The translations under genes were made by a program, and so were the position numbers. This document shows positions 1 through 6,391 of a stretch of DNA of 8,786 nt, piece by piece; the first letter of the stretch is position 1, and each line of letters begins with the position of its first letter. This DNA comes from an uncultured Roseateles sp. (GTDB lineage Bacteria; Pseudomonadota; Gammaproteobacteria; Burkholderiales; Burkholderiaceae): NCBI GenBank assembly GCA_946886855.1, contig CAMPJJ010000166.1:1-8786 (forward strand), in the 5' to 3' direction. The notes beneath the pieces are model-generated. The model ran no database searches. It was given only the letters and a program-made list of their open reading frames with translations, and was not told the DNA's origin.

Positions 1-801
1 CACCCGCTCCCCGCCTCCATCAACGAGGGAACGGCCAACAGCGACTTCACGCTCAGCCCCGACGGTCGTCATGCCGTGTGGTGGAGCAATCGCGCCGGCA
101 GCGAGGGTGGCGCCGATCTCTACCTGGCCGAACGCGTCGGCGAGGACTTCGGCCCCGCGCTGCGCTTGCCGGCGCCGGTCAACGGCGCCGGCTTCGAATT
201 CACGCCGTCGATCACCGCGGACGGACGCTGGTTGCTGTTCGCGTCGACACGCGCGGCGCCGGACTCGGCGCCCGGGCTCTCGCAGGTCTACCGCGTGAGC
301 TGGCCGGCGCTGCTGGAGGCGCTCGGTCCCGAGGCGCAAGCCTTCAGCCGAGCGGCGCTGGAGACGCAGGTCAGCGCCCTGTGGCAGTCCTTCGCCCATG
401 CGGCGGGACAACCCGCGGACACGGCGCGAATGAGCGCGTTGATGCACCCGGACGCGCGGATCTGGGCTCAGCAGCTCCATGCACAGGCCAGCCAGCTGCA
501 GGTGCGCGGCTGGTCCGCCGAGGCGTTCATCGCCGCCATCGGCAAGCCGAGCGCGCGCGCCCTGCATGAATGCGAGATCCACAGGGCACTGCGTCGATAT
601 GCGGGACACGCCGAAGTGCACAGCGTGGTCGAATCGCGCCGCGATCCGGCGCAAGCCGCGCCGGACTACGTCGGCGTGAACAGCACGCAGTGGCAACTGG
701 GGCCCCAGGGCTGGCAGTTGTTGTCGCTGCACTATGCGCTGGAGTTGCCGGGGACGCCGCTGCCGGTGAACGGCGGACAAAGTGGCAAGTGCGTGGGATA
801 G
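1..801 (+). CDS. PD40/TolB-like propeller protein with C-terminal NTF2-like domain (5' truncated)
   Basis: The reading frame is open from base 1 to a TAG stop at 799-801, so 266 residues of a longer protein are visible and its start lies outside the window. Visible residues 1-102 hold two PD40/WD40-like beta-propeller blades. The first carries SPDGR at 19-23 followed by a W-W-S-N-R strand. The second carries ADLYLAER, then a TADGRWLLFASTR strand, the usual blade signature of TolB-type propellers. Residues about 120-250 change character. The MHPDARIW segment, the GWSAEAFIAAIG helix and the terminal WQLGPQGWQLLSLHYALE strand resemble an NTF2/SnoaL-like cone domain. Propellers of this kind are usually periplasmic or extracellular binding modules; no catalytic residue is recognised here. 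The propeller call is firm, the NTF2-like call is by pattern only, and the overall function is unknown. Confidence 0.8.
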   Translation, partial: HPLPASINEGTANSDFTLSPDGRHAVWWSNRAGSEGGADLYLAERVGEDFGPALRLPAPVNGAGFEFTPSITADGRWLLFASTRAAPDSAPGLSQVYRVSWPALLEALGPEAQAFSRAALETQVSALWQSFAHAAGQPADTARMSALMHPDARIWAQQLHAQASQLQVRGWSAEAFIAAIGKPSARALHECEIHRALRRYAGHAEVHSVVESRRDPAQAAPDYVGVNSTQWQLGPQGWQLLSLHYALELPGTPLPVNGGQSGKCVG

Positions 802-1065
802 AACGCGTCGCGCCCCCTGCTCAACGCATTCCGGAGATGACCCCGGGCCTGTCCGTCGACGACAGCCCACGCCTCGTCGCGAGCGATCAGCAGGGTCAGG
901 ACTTGCCTGCCCGCGCCTCATACAGGTTGATGAGCCGGGAAACTTGACACTCCGGCGTCGACGGCAAGTCCGGAATCGATAACTGGCTATCCACCGTCGC
1001 AATTTCATCACTGGCATCCCACTTGCGTGGACGTCCCCTTTCATAAGACGAGAAAGAGGGACGCC
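802..1065. other. Intergenic region with promoter signals
   Basis: No convincing gene lies in these 264 bases. They contain the sigma-54-like element described separately, an isolated TTGACA hexamer at 944-949 with no good -10 at 16-18 bases, and an inverted repeat CGACGA (857-862) / TCGTCG (874-879). A shorter inverted repeat, GCCGG (934-938) / CCGGC (952-956), surrounds the TTGACA. The dyad at 857-879 would be about 160-180 bases upstream of the predicted sigma-54 start, a plausible distance for an enhancer-binding-protein site. Its sequence matches no consensus I know. Confidence 0.5.
1011..1027 (+). promoter_or_regulatory. Sigma-54 (RpoN) -24/-12 promoter element
   Basis: The sequence CTGGCAT-CCCAC-TTGCG matches the sigma-54 consensus TGGCAC-N5-TTGC in 9 of 10 fixed positions. 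There are exactly 10 bases between the invariant GG (1013-1014) and GC (1025-1026). The predicted start of transcription is about 1037-1039. That gives a leader of about 28 bases containing the AGAGGG ribosome binding site of the next gene. Spacing, sequence and placement agree, but no activator gene is present in the window. Confidence 0.62.
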
Positions 1066-2223
1066 ATGAAAGAAGAGGTGAAGCCGGACACGTCGATACC
1101 GAAGCTGGGCGCCCTGGGGGCGCTGCTGCTGATCGGGATGGCGTCCCTCTGGTGTGCCGGACAGTTCCTCGATCCCGAGACTTTCGTCCTTGCCGGTCAG
1201 AGCCCCGCCCTGCCAGCCGGGGTGGCGGCGAACAGCGTCAAGCTCACCCGGACCTCGACGGTGTGGGGCATCATCGCGGGCGGCCTCGCGAGCGCTCTGG
1301 TGATCGTGACGGCTTACGAGTTCATCAAACTCGGCGTTCAGCATGCGGTCTGGTTGACGACCAAACGTCCGAAGATCGAGAAGTTCTTCGGCAAGGGCGC
1401 CTCCGAACGTCCCGAGGATGCGGAGATCATTGCGCAGACCGACCCGCTGAAGAAGATGCTCCGGGGATTGGTGGACGACACCGATGCCGCCCTGGAACGC
1501 GCCCCGCACCACCGGCTGTTCAAGGCCCGGCACTGGGTCAATCGATACGACGTGGAAGCCGGTCGCGCCATCCTGAAGCTGTTTCGCAAGGAGGGGCTTG
1601 CCGCGCCGCAACTCAAGCCGGTGGACGACGACCGCGACCAGAAGCCGGAGACGGCGCCCTTCAAGATGATGCTCGGTCTGGGCTTCACCAAGGAAGCGGA
1701 GCTGCTGCGGCGGCAGTTCTCCGGATGGCTACGCGTCGAGATGACGCCGATCGGCGACGCCCTCTCGATCCGCACCAGCCTGCTGCCGGGGAACTGGCAG
1801 TCGCGCCTGGTCGGCGTGGCGGGATCGGACCCGGCGTTCACCACGCTGCATCCTCGCAACTGGAGTGTGCAGCGGTGGCTGGAGTCCCCGGAGACTTCCC
1901 GCGACTACGGCGTGATCGTTCGACACGCCAGCGACACCGGCAGCGGATCCGGTGCCTGCGTCTATTTCTGGATCGGCGGCTTCACCGATCGCGGAACCGC
2001 CGCGGCGGGACGGTATCTCGCGGAACACTGGGAAGCCCTGCACAGGCGGTTCGTGGCGCCGAGGAATGCGGCCAATCCGTATGGCGACTTCCTGATCGTG
2101 ATCGAGGGGGCCAGCCAGGACAAGGACCGGAAAGAGAACGCCGCATGGACGCTGGTCGCGGGCTTTGAAGTGCAGCCCGCGGATGTGGTGCTCAAGGCGG
2201 AGACGAAGTGGTCGTCGAAATAG
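1066..2223 (+). CDS. Two-span membrane protein with large cytoplasmic domain, unknown function
   Basis: I do not recognise this 385-residue protein. The ATG at 1066 is chosen because AGAGGG (1055-1060) lies five bases upstream; the in-frame GTG at 1027 would fall inside the -12 promoter element. Hydrophobic segments at residues about 14-33 and 66-88 are predicted membrane spans joined by a short periplasmic loop. The basic stretch after the second span (TTKRPKIEKFFGK) suggests both ends face the cytoplasm. The 290-residue soluble part has an acidic and basic linker (EDAEI, KPVDDDRDQKPE). A C-terminal block follows with YGVIVRH (281-287), YFWIGGFTDRGTAAAGRYLA (300-319) and YGDFLIVIEG (339-348). 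That block, with alternating strands and a glycine turn followed by a helix, looks like a ligand-binding or Rossmann-like alpha/beta domain. The gene appears monocistronic under sigma-54 control. It could be a membrane-anchored sensor or effector, but nothing in the sequence proves this. Confidence 0.82.
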   Translation: MKEEVKPDTSIPKLGALGALLLIGMASLWCAGQFLDPETFVLAGQSPALPAGVAANSVKLTRTSTVWGIIAGGLASALVIVTAYEFIKLGVQHAVWLTTKRPKIEKFFGKGASERPEDAEIIAQTDPLKKMLRGLVDDTDAALERAPHHRLFKARHWVNRYDVEAGRAILKLFRKEGLAAPQLKPVDDDRDQKPETAPFKMMLGLGFTKEAELLRRQFSGWLRVEMTPIGDALSIRTSLLPGNWQSRLVGVAGSDPAFTTLHPRNWSVQRWLESPETSRDYGVIVRHASDTGSGSGACVYFWIGGFTDRGTAAAGRYLAEHWEALHRRFVAPRNAANPYGDFLIVIEGASQDKDRKENAAWTLVAGFEVQPADVVLKAETKWSSK

Positions 2224-2230
2224 CAACCGG

Positions 2231-2267
2231 GCGTCGCTGCGCTGAAGCCGTCGCGCGCATGCGACGC
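2231..2267. terminator. Possible bidirectional hairpin between convergent genes
   Basis: A perfect 7-base inverted repeat, GCGTCGC (2231-2237) / GCGACGC (2261-2267), lies eight bases after the stop of the two-span protein. It is also in the convergent gap before the minus-strand gene ending at 2328. A competing smaller hairpin GTCGC/GCGAC (2250-2254 and 2261-2265) overlaps it. There is no U-run on either strand, so any terminator activity would be non-canonical. Confidence 0.3.
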
Positions 2268-2327
2268 AGGACAACGCTGATCCGGGCCGGCGAGGCGCAC
2301 AAACAGGTCGCTAGCGGGTTGCCCGTC

Positions 2328-2471
2328 TCACTTCCTTCCCTTATCGCTCAGCGCCGCGTAGCCGACTTCCATGGCCAGCGCAATGACGCACAGCACGGGC
2401 TTGCCGATGACGACTGCCAGGATGAACAACAGCGTGGCGCTGCTGTGAACGAGGATGGCGGAAGTTTTCAT
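2328..2471 (-). CDS. Small hydrophobic membrane peptide (47 residues)
   Basis: A 47-codon frame runs from the ATG at 2471 down to a TGA at 2328. It reads MKTSAILVHSSATLLFILAV, then VIGKPVLCVIALAMEVGYAA, then LSDKGRK. Residues about 5-40 are almost entirely hydrophobic, interrupted by Gly-Lys-Pro at 23-25, suggesting one long span or two short spans in the inner membrane with a charged C-terminus. About 85 percent of codons end in G or C, as in the neighbouring genes, which supports real coding. No good ribosome binding site is visible before the ATG, and the frame stays open upstream with an Arg/Pro-rich, non-gene-like sequence. It is head to head with the secreted DUF2225-like gene, 52 bases apart. 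Function unknown. Confidence 0.5.
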   Translation of the reverse strand: MKTSAILVHSSATLLFILAVVIGKPVLCVIALAMEVGYAALSDKGRK

Positions 2472-2491
2472 GAAGGGACGTCTGCGCCGTG

Positions 2492-2506
2492 GGGGAGAAT
2501 TTCCCC
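2492..2506. promoter_or_regulatory. Palindrome between divergent genes, candidate operator
   Basis: GGGGA-gaatt-TCCCC is a 15-base dyad placed in the 52-base gap between the divergent 47-residue membrane peptide gene and the DUF2225-like gene. It ends seven bases before the GGAGGAG ribosome binding site. The position fits a shared operator or a short 5' hairpin. I cannot assign a regulator. Confidence 0.3.
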
Positions 2507-2523
2507 GCCCATCGGAGGAGCCC

Positions 2524-3270
2524 ATGATATTGAACAAGACCTTCCACCGCCTGGCCTCGCTCGGCCTGCTGGTGGGATTCGCGACCGCGTCGTTCGCCCT
2601 GACCACCCGCGAGGACCAGTTCACCTGTCCCATCGGCGGTGAACCGTTCAAGCAGTTGATGGCCGGCTCCGGCACGGCCTTCGGCAGCGACCTCGACACC
2701 CGCCCCTATGGCGCCATCGAATCCCCCTGGCCGCTGCCGGTCTGCCCGGGCAATGGCTTCGTCATCTTCAAACACGACTTCACGCCCGAGGAACTGACCA
2801 AGCTCACCGCCATTGTCGAGTCCGACGACTACCGCCAACGCGTGCGCACCGAGCCGCCCTACGCGCGCGCTGCCTTCCTCATGACCGTTGTCGGCGCCGA
2901 GCACCGGCCGCTCGCCTTCACGCTGCTCAAGGCGACCTGGCAGAGCTACGGCGAAGAACAGGCCAATCGTTATCGCGCACAGATCATCGAGCACCTCGAT
3001 CAGGCGCCGAAGGACAAGCCCGAGGCGGCCCTCAACGACCAGCTGATCGCCGGCGAAATGGAACGCCGCATGGGTCGATTCGACGACGCGCGACGTCGCT
3101 TCCAATCGGTCGTGATCGAGCCGGGCGCGCGCGCAGAGATGCTCAAACGCATCGTCGCGTACCAGTTGCGGCTCATCGCCGCCAAGGACACGCAGTCGCA
3201 CAGGGTGCCCACGACCGACAACCCCGAGGCCGAGTCCCAGGCGCCCGCGGAGCGGCGCGTCATCCACTGA
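2524..3270 (+). CDS. Secreted DUF2225-like protein with degenerate Cys motifs
   Basis: The protein has 248 residues. The ATG at 2524 is preceded by GGAGGAG (2514-2520) and begins a clear signal peptide (MILNKTFHRL, a hydrophobic core, cleavage likely after TASFA at residue 25). Earlier in-frame starts would put an Arg-rich stretch in front of the signal. The mature part begins with CPIGGEPF (Cys35), continues with SDLDTRPYGAI and PWPLPVCPGNGFVIFKHDF (Cys74), then an all-helical half. The order Cys-Pro-x-x-x-x-x-F, Asp-x-Arg, then Val-Cys-Pro-x-x-Gly-(F/Y) is that of DUF2225-type proteins, which normally have paired CxxC knuckles. Here the second Cys of each pair is Gly or Asn, so zinc binding is doubtful, and a Cys35-Cys74 disulfide in the periplasm is possible. 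Residues about 172-200, including GRFDDARRRFQSV, resemble a TPR helix pair. The C-terminus is polar and probably disordered. Function unknown. Confidence 0.82.
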   Translation: MILNKTFHRLASLGLLVGFATASFALTTREDQFTCPIGGEPFKQLMAGSGTAFGSDLDTRPYGAIESPWPLPVCPGNGFVIFKHDFTPEELTKLTAIVESDDYRQRVRTEPPYARAAFLMTVVGAEHRPLAFTLLKATWQSYGEEQANRYRAQIIEHLDQAPKDKPEAALNDQLIAGEMERRMGRFDDARRRFQSVVIEPGARAEMLKRIVAYQLRLIAAKDTQSHRVPTTDNPEAESQAPAERRVIH

Positions 3271-3365
3271 CGGGCGATGCACCAAGGTCGACTCGGCCGC
3301 ATCGTTTCGATGGGAGAAACGGGTGACGACGCCTTCCCGCAAGCGGCATCGGCGACGTCGCACCA

Positions 3366-3607
3366 ATGACCAGGCTCAACACCGCTCTCTGGACCCCTCA
3401 TCCCGGCGTCGTCAATCGCTTCTCCGGGCAGAACGACGGCCCCTACGCCGAGCTGGTCCTCGGTGATCAAGCCGGCCTGACGCAGTTCGGCGCGCGGTGA
3501 AAGGAACAGTCCACTACCCGGACCACGGCGTCGTCCTGCATCACGACGGCAACGAACGCCGCTTCACCAGCGGCGATGGCACGCCGATCGAGCGCGAACA
3601 GGCATGA
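3366..3607 (+). pseudogene. Frameshifted relic of a short gene, possibly cupin-related
   Basis: Two short frames with strongly coding-like third positions abut here. The first, 3366-3500, encodes 44 residues containing PYAELVLGDQAGLTQFGAR, then a TGA. The second, in another frame from 3497 to the TGA at 3607, encodes HYPDHGVVLHHDGNERRF followed by TSGDGTPIEREQA. Joined by a one-base shift near 3490-3500 they would make an 80-residue product. The pieces resemble the start (GD.AGLTQFG) and the later strand (GVVLxxDGxExxFxxGD) of small cupin proteins. The conserved histidine-bearing central strands that should lie between them are missing. This suggests a relic with a deletion and a frameshift, though two short unrelated genes are possible. 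No ribosome binding site is seen. The rest of the 3271-3637 gap shows nothing else. Confidence 0.35.
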
Positions 3608-3637
3608 TCAAGGCTCTCCACCTGGATTGAACCACCC

Positions 3638-4465
3638 ATGCGCCTGAAGCACATGCAGTTCTACGGCCGATTCGACGCGCGGTGCGACGTCGCGGGTTTC
3701 AGCATTGCGCGGATGCTGGCCCTCAAGCCCGGGCATGAGGTGGAGCCGCACGAGCACGAGGACGGGCACTTCATCGTGGTGATGGAGGGGCACTACCGCA
3801 GCAGTGCCCGCGGCGTGACCGCGCTGCTGGGGCCGGGCGATGTGCTGTGGAACCCGCCGGGTACCCGGCATGCCGACACCTTCGCGGACTCTGGCAACCG
3901 ACGATTCCTGGCGCTGAGCGTGAAGGCCGGTCTGGCACAGACGCTCGGCCTGGACGATGGCGGCGCGCGACGGCTGCTGGGTGCGCCTCAGCAGGCCGCG
4001 CTGGGTCTGGCGATGCGACCCCTGTCCTCGGACCTGGGGGCGCTGCTGGACGCCGAAGAGGCTTGCCAGCGCCTGTGCCTCCTCACACGCGCCGTGCCTG
4101 GGCGGGGCGAAGCCGCCGCACAGGAAAGCCGCGATGCCCGCGAGCCCCTCTGGCTGCGGCGTTGCATGGAGCAGCTGCTGGAGGAATGCGAACAGCCGCT
4201 GCGGCTATCCGACCTCGCTGAGGCCGCGGGCGTTCATCCGGTGTCCCTCGCGAGGGCTTTCCGGCGCCACTACGGGATCTCGCCGGGGCAATTGCAGCGT
4301 CGCGCCCAGCTGAACCGGGCAGCGCAGTGCCTGAGAGCCGGGCAGTCGATCGCCGAGGTCGCGATGCAACTGGGTTTCGCGGACCAGAGCCATTTCACGC
4401 GGCTGTTCCGAGCGGAATACCGCTGCACGCCGGCCGCGTGGCGAGCCGGGTTCAAAACGTTCTAG
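3638..4465 (+). CDS. AraC-family transcriptional regulator with cupin sensor domain
   Basis: This 275-residue protein has the normal length and order for the AraC/XylS family. The N-terminal half is a cupin-type ligand-binding barrel: HEHEDGH at 38-44, the GHYRSSARG strand near 51-59, LLGPGDVLWNPPGTRH at 63-78. The C-terminal half carries two helix-turn-helix motifs. The first is at about 187-211 (LRLSDLAEAAGVHPVSLARA). The second, at about 236-262, contains the family signature with LGFADQSHFTRLFR and a following TPAAWR. It should bind DNA and respond to a small molecule; the effector is not deducible. The start has only a weak ribosome binding site (GGATTGAAC region), but no better one is available. 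The next gene, a serine hydrolase, starts 25 bases downstream on the same strand, so co-transcription is likely and the regulator probably controls it or itself. Confidence 0.93.
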   Translation: MRLKHMQFYGRFDARCDVAGFSIARMLALKPGHEVEPHEHEDGHFIVVMEGHYRSSARGVTALLGPGDVLWNPPGTRHADTFADSGNRRFLALSVKAGLAQTLGLDDGGARRLLGAPQQAALGLAMRPLSSDLGALLDAEEACQRLCLLTRAVPGRGEAAAQESRDAREPLWLRRCMEQLLEECEQPLRLSDLAEAAGVHPVSLARAFRRHYGISPGQLQRRAQLNRAAQCLRAGQSIAEVAMQLGFADQSHFTRLFRAEYRCTPAAWRAGFKTF

Positions 4466-4490
4466 ACGCCGCGCCGCAGCGCCGGGGAAC

Positions 4491-5594
4491 ATGGGCGGCA
4501 TGAACAGCCCCCAACGTTTCCGCTTCATGACCGGCACCCGACTGCGGCGTCAGGTCTTTCCTCTCGCACTCGCAGCGCTCCTGAGCGCATGCGCAGCGCG
4601 CCAACCGACGCCCGCGGAGGCTGAGCTTCTCGCACAAGACCGCGCCGCGCTGGAGGCCCTGCCCGGAGCGACCAGCGTGCTGCTGCAGCACCATGGTCGT
4701 GCGGTGGTCGAGTTGTACGCCCGTGGCGCGGATCTCCAGACGCTGCACGACACGCGCTCCGTCGGCAAGTCCGTCACCGGTCTTCTGGTGGCAGCGGCCG
4801 TGCAGGACGGGCTGCTGCGGCGCGATACGCCCGTCTTCGCCGAGTTCGCGGACATGCAGCCTCTCGCGAACGACGGCCCCGTCAAGCGCGGCATCGTCGT
4901 GGAGGACCTGCTCACCATGTCGTCCGCGCTCGACTGCGACGACAGCCAGCCTGACAGTCCCGGCAACGAAGAGAACATGTACCCGCAGCAACGCTGGTTG
5001 CGCTGGGCGGCCGACCTGCCCACGCGCACGGTGGCGCGCGACGCGCAAGGTTTCGCGCCCTTCGCGTATTGCACGGCGGGCGCGTTCCTGCTGGGTCAGG
5101 TGCTGGAACGTCGCGCGCCGGGCGGTCTGGAAGCCTATGCGCAACGGCGGCTTTTCGCGCCGATCGGCATCGCGACATGGCAATGGTCGCGCTCACCCAG
5201 CGGCGAGACGATGACCGGCGGCGGCCTTCGCCTGCGCACCCGCGATTGGAGCGCGCTGGCGCAGTTGCTGCTTCGTCGAGGCACCGGGCCGGACGGCCAA
5301 GTGCTGGCGCCCGAGCAGGTCGACGCACTGCTGACCGTGCGGCGCTCGCCGCCGTCCGGCATGGAATACGGCGAACTCCTCTGGCGGCGTGACTACGAGC
5401 TGCGATGCGGTCGCGTGAGCGGCTGGTTGATGTCGGGCAACGGCGGCAACCACGTGTTGATCCTGCCGACGCTCGACGCGGTCGCCGTGCTGACGCGCAC
5501 CCACTACAACCAGCGCGGCATGCATCAGCAGAGCGCTGATTTCCTGACCGCTTTGCTGGAACGGCATTTGTGCGCGGCACCGCCACAACGCTGA
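4491..5594 (+). CDS. Serine beta-lactamase-like hydrolase, lipoprotein
   Basis: Up to 367 residues. The N-terminus has RLRRQVFPLALAALLSAC, a lipoprotein signal with lipobox Leu31-Ser-Ala-Cys34, so the mature enzyme is probably lipid-anchored and periplasmic. The fold is that of class C beta-lactamase/DD-peptidase-like esterases (PF00144). The nucleophile motif is Ser90-Val-Gly-Lys93 (in TRSVGKSVTG). The middle motif is Tyr193-Cys-Thr195 in FAYCTAGAFLLG, where many members have Tyr-x-Asn or Tyr-x-Ser. The third motif is GNGGN at 316-320, in place of Lys-Thr-Gly or His-x-Gly. VEDLLTMSSALDCDD (137-151) and GGGLRLRTRDWSALAQLLL are typical of the family. True beta-lactamase activity is unlikely to be inferable; an esterase or peptidase is equally possible. 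ATG 4491 or 4500 (GGGGAA at 4484-4489 fits 4500 better), or even 4527, could be the start; all keep the signal. Confidence 0.9.
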   Translation: MGGMNSPQRFRFMTGTRLRRQVFPLALAALLSACAARQPTPAEAELLAQDRAALEALPGATSVLLQHHGRAVVELYARGADLQTLHDTRSVGKSVTGLLVAAAVQDGLLRRDTPVFAEFADMQPLANDGPVKRGIVVEDLLTMSSALDCDDSQPDSPGNEENMYPQQRWLRWAADLPTRTVARDAQGFAPFAYCTAGAFLLGQVLERRAPGGLEAYAQRRLFAPIGIATWQWSRSPSGETMTGGGLRLRTRDWSALAQLLLRRGTGPDGQVLAPEQVDALLTVRRSPPSGMEYGELLWRRDYELRCGRVSGWLMSGNGGNHVLILPTLDAVAVLTRTHYNQRGMHQQSADFLTALLERHLCAAPPQR

Positions 5595-5653
5595 GCCGCT
5601 GCTGGGTCTTGGCCTCGCCTTGTCAATCGACGCTGGAACGAATGGCAACGCCT

Positions 5654-5728
5654 CAAAGCCGCTGACGCTCGCGCTTTGGGCGTGATGCGCCTGCGCGGGA
5701 TCTTGTCCGAAGGCGATCAACGATCGCC
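5654..5728. terminator. Two hairpins in convergent gap
   Basis: The gap between the plus-strand hydrolase (ends 5594) and the minus-strand gene ending at 5757 carries CAAAGC (5654-5659) / GCTTTG (5673-5678). It also carries a perfect 7-base stem with a 3-base loop, GGCGATC (5712-5718) / GATCGCC (5722-5728). Neither is followed by a U-run. Placement in a convergent gap makes termination the likely role, but this is inference. Nothing else is seen in 5595-5756. Confidence 0.35.
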
Positions 5729-5756
5729 ATCGCCTCGCGCCCTCGACCTCTCGCGC

Positions 5757-6140
5757 TCAAGAAACGACCTTCCTCAGATCCTCATCCACCGCGCGCTCCA
5801 CCACACCGAGCATCCCCAGCCCTTCGCGCAGCGACTCCTTCACCGCATTGGCCACGTGCTTGGCCGGATCGCTCTCTGCGCTGTTGTCGGCGAGCATCGC
5901 CAGCATCGACGCGCCGCTCACCAGCAGTGCGCGCAGATTCGCGAGCGCCGAGCCCGTCGTCAGATCCGCGCGCAGGCAGATCGCATCGGAGCCCAGCCGC
6001 GGGCCAAAGATCTGCGGCTCGGTCATGCCCCAGCCGTGCTGCAGGCTGATCAGCGTCTGCTGATCGCAGCCCGCCAGAGGATGCCGCAAGCGCAGCGGCT
6101 TGTCGGACTCGTCGATGCGTGCTTGTTGGAAACTTGCCAT
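5757..6140 (-). CDS. Small cytoplasmic protein of unknown function, weakly DUF6124-like
   Basis: This 127-residue frame starts at the ATG at 6140, eight bases after GAGGT (6149-6153, minus strand), and stops at 5757. Third positions are strongly G/C, as in real genes of this window. There is no signal peptide. The N-terminal 40 residues are polar. They are followed by a segment with SDAICLRADLTTGSALANLR and LLVSGASMLAML, then a helix with HVANAVKESLREGLGMLGVV, ending in an acidic tail. The layout (a short strand with LRADL, then an alanine/leucine-rich helix holding AL...LLVSGASML, then a second amphipathic helix) recalls the small DUF6124/DUF3077 proteins of Gammaproteobacteria. This resemblance is weak and from memory. 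The gene is convergent with the serine hydrolase. Upstream it has an unusual structured leader and a perfect FNR-type box, described separately. Confidence 0.72.
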   Translation of the reverse strand: MASFQQARIDESDKPLRLRHPLAGCDQQTLISLQHGWGMTEPQIFGPRLGSDAICLRADLTTGSALANLRALLVSGASMLAMLADNSAESDPAKHVANAVKESLREGLGMLGVVERAVDEDLRKVVS

Positions 6141-6168
6141 GTCGTACTACCTCGATCAAGGTTGGACG

Positions 6169-6286
6169 CCACCGGCTCCGACGTTGAAGGCGACATGCCT
6201 TCGGATCGACCGGAGAGGTGGGCGAGATGTTCAACCACGGCAGACTCAACGTGAGGCCGTCCTCGCGGATAGGCCCATCTCGCCCA
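6169..6286 (-). ncRNA. Candidate structured RNA leader with nested inverted repeats
   Basis: Two compact inverted-repeat domains lie between the FNR-type box and the 5757-6140 gene. The distal domain is closed by a perfect 11-base repeat, TGGGCGAGATG (6219-6229) / CATCTCGCCCA (6276-6286). Nested inside are ACGGC (6237-6241) / GCCGT (6256-6260) and CTCA (6245-6248) / TGAG (6252-6255). The proximal domain is closed by CCACC (6169-6173) / GGTGG (6217-6221) and CTCCG (6176-6180) / CGGAG (6211-6215). It has an inner hairpin GAAGGC (6186-6191) / GCCTTC (6197-6202) with a 5-base loop. The two closing stems share bases 6219-6221, so they stack or compete. On the minus strand the proximal domain ends 16 bases before the GAGGT ribosome binding site. 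A 13-codon frame (MGEMGLSARTASR, 6287 down to 6246) overlaps the distal domain. No known riboswitch class is recognised. The pairing is seen directly; an RNA function is inference. Confidence 0.45.
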
Positions 6287-6391
6287 TGACCAGATGATCA
6301 GGAGCCAGACACCAGTCCTAGAACCGGCGTCGAAGTCTGTGGCGGGTTGAATCACCGGGGTCCATGCTGCGGCCAATCGGGACTTCATTCT

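Noticed and set aside
944..972. Sigma-70 promoter built on TTGACA at 944-949
   Set aside because: The -35 is perfect but no acceptable -10 occurs at 16-18 bases (AAGTCC is found). The sigma-54 element nearer the gene explains it better.
2208..2642. Plus-strand frame of 144 codons across the convergent and divergent gaps
   Set aside because: It overlaps the end of the two-span protein, the minus-strand membrane peptide and the start of the DUF2225-like gene. Its product is low-complexity and polar, and its codon bias is wrong.
2341..3366. Long minus-strand frame of 341 codons opposite the DUF2225-like gene
   Set aside because: It is a typical high-GC antisense shadow. The plus-strand gene has a signal peptide, a good ribosome binding site and recognisable motifs, while the minus product is a repetitive Arg/Gly/Val-rich chain.
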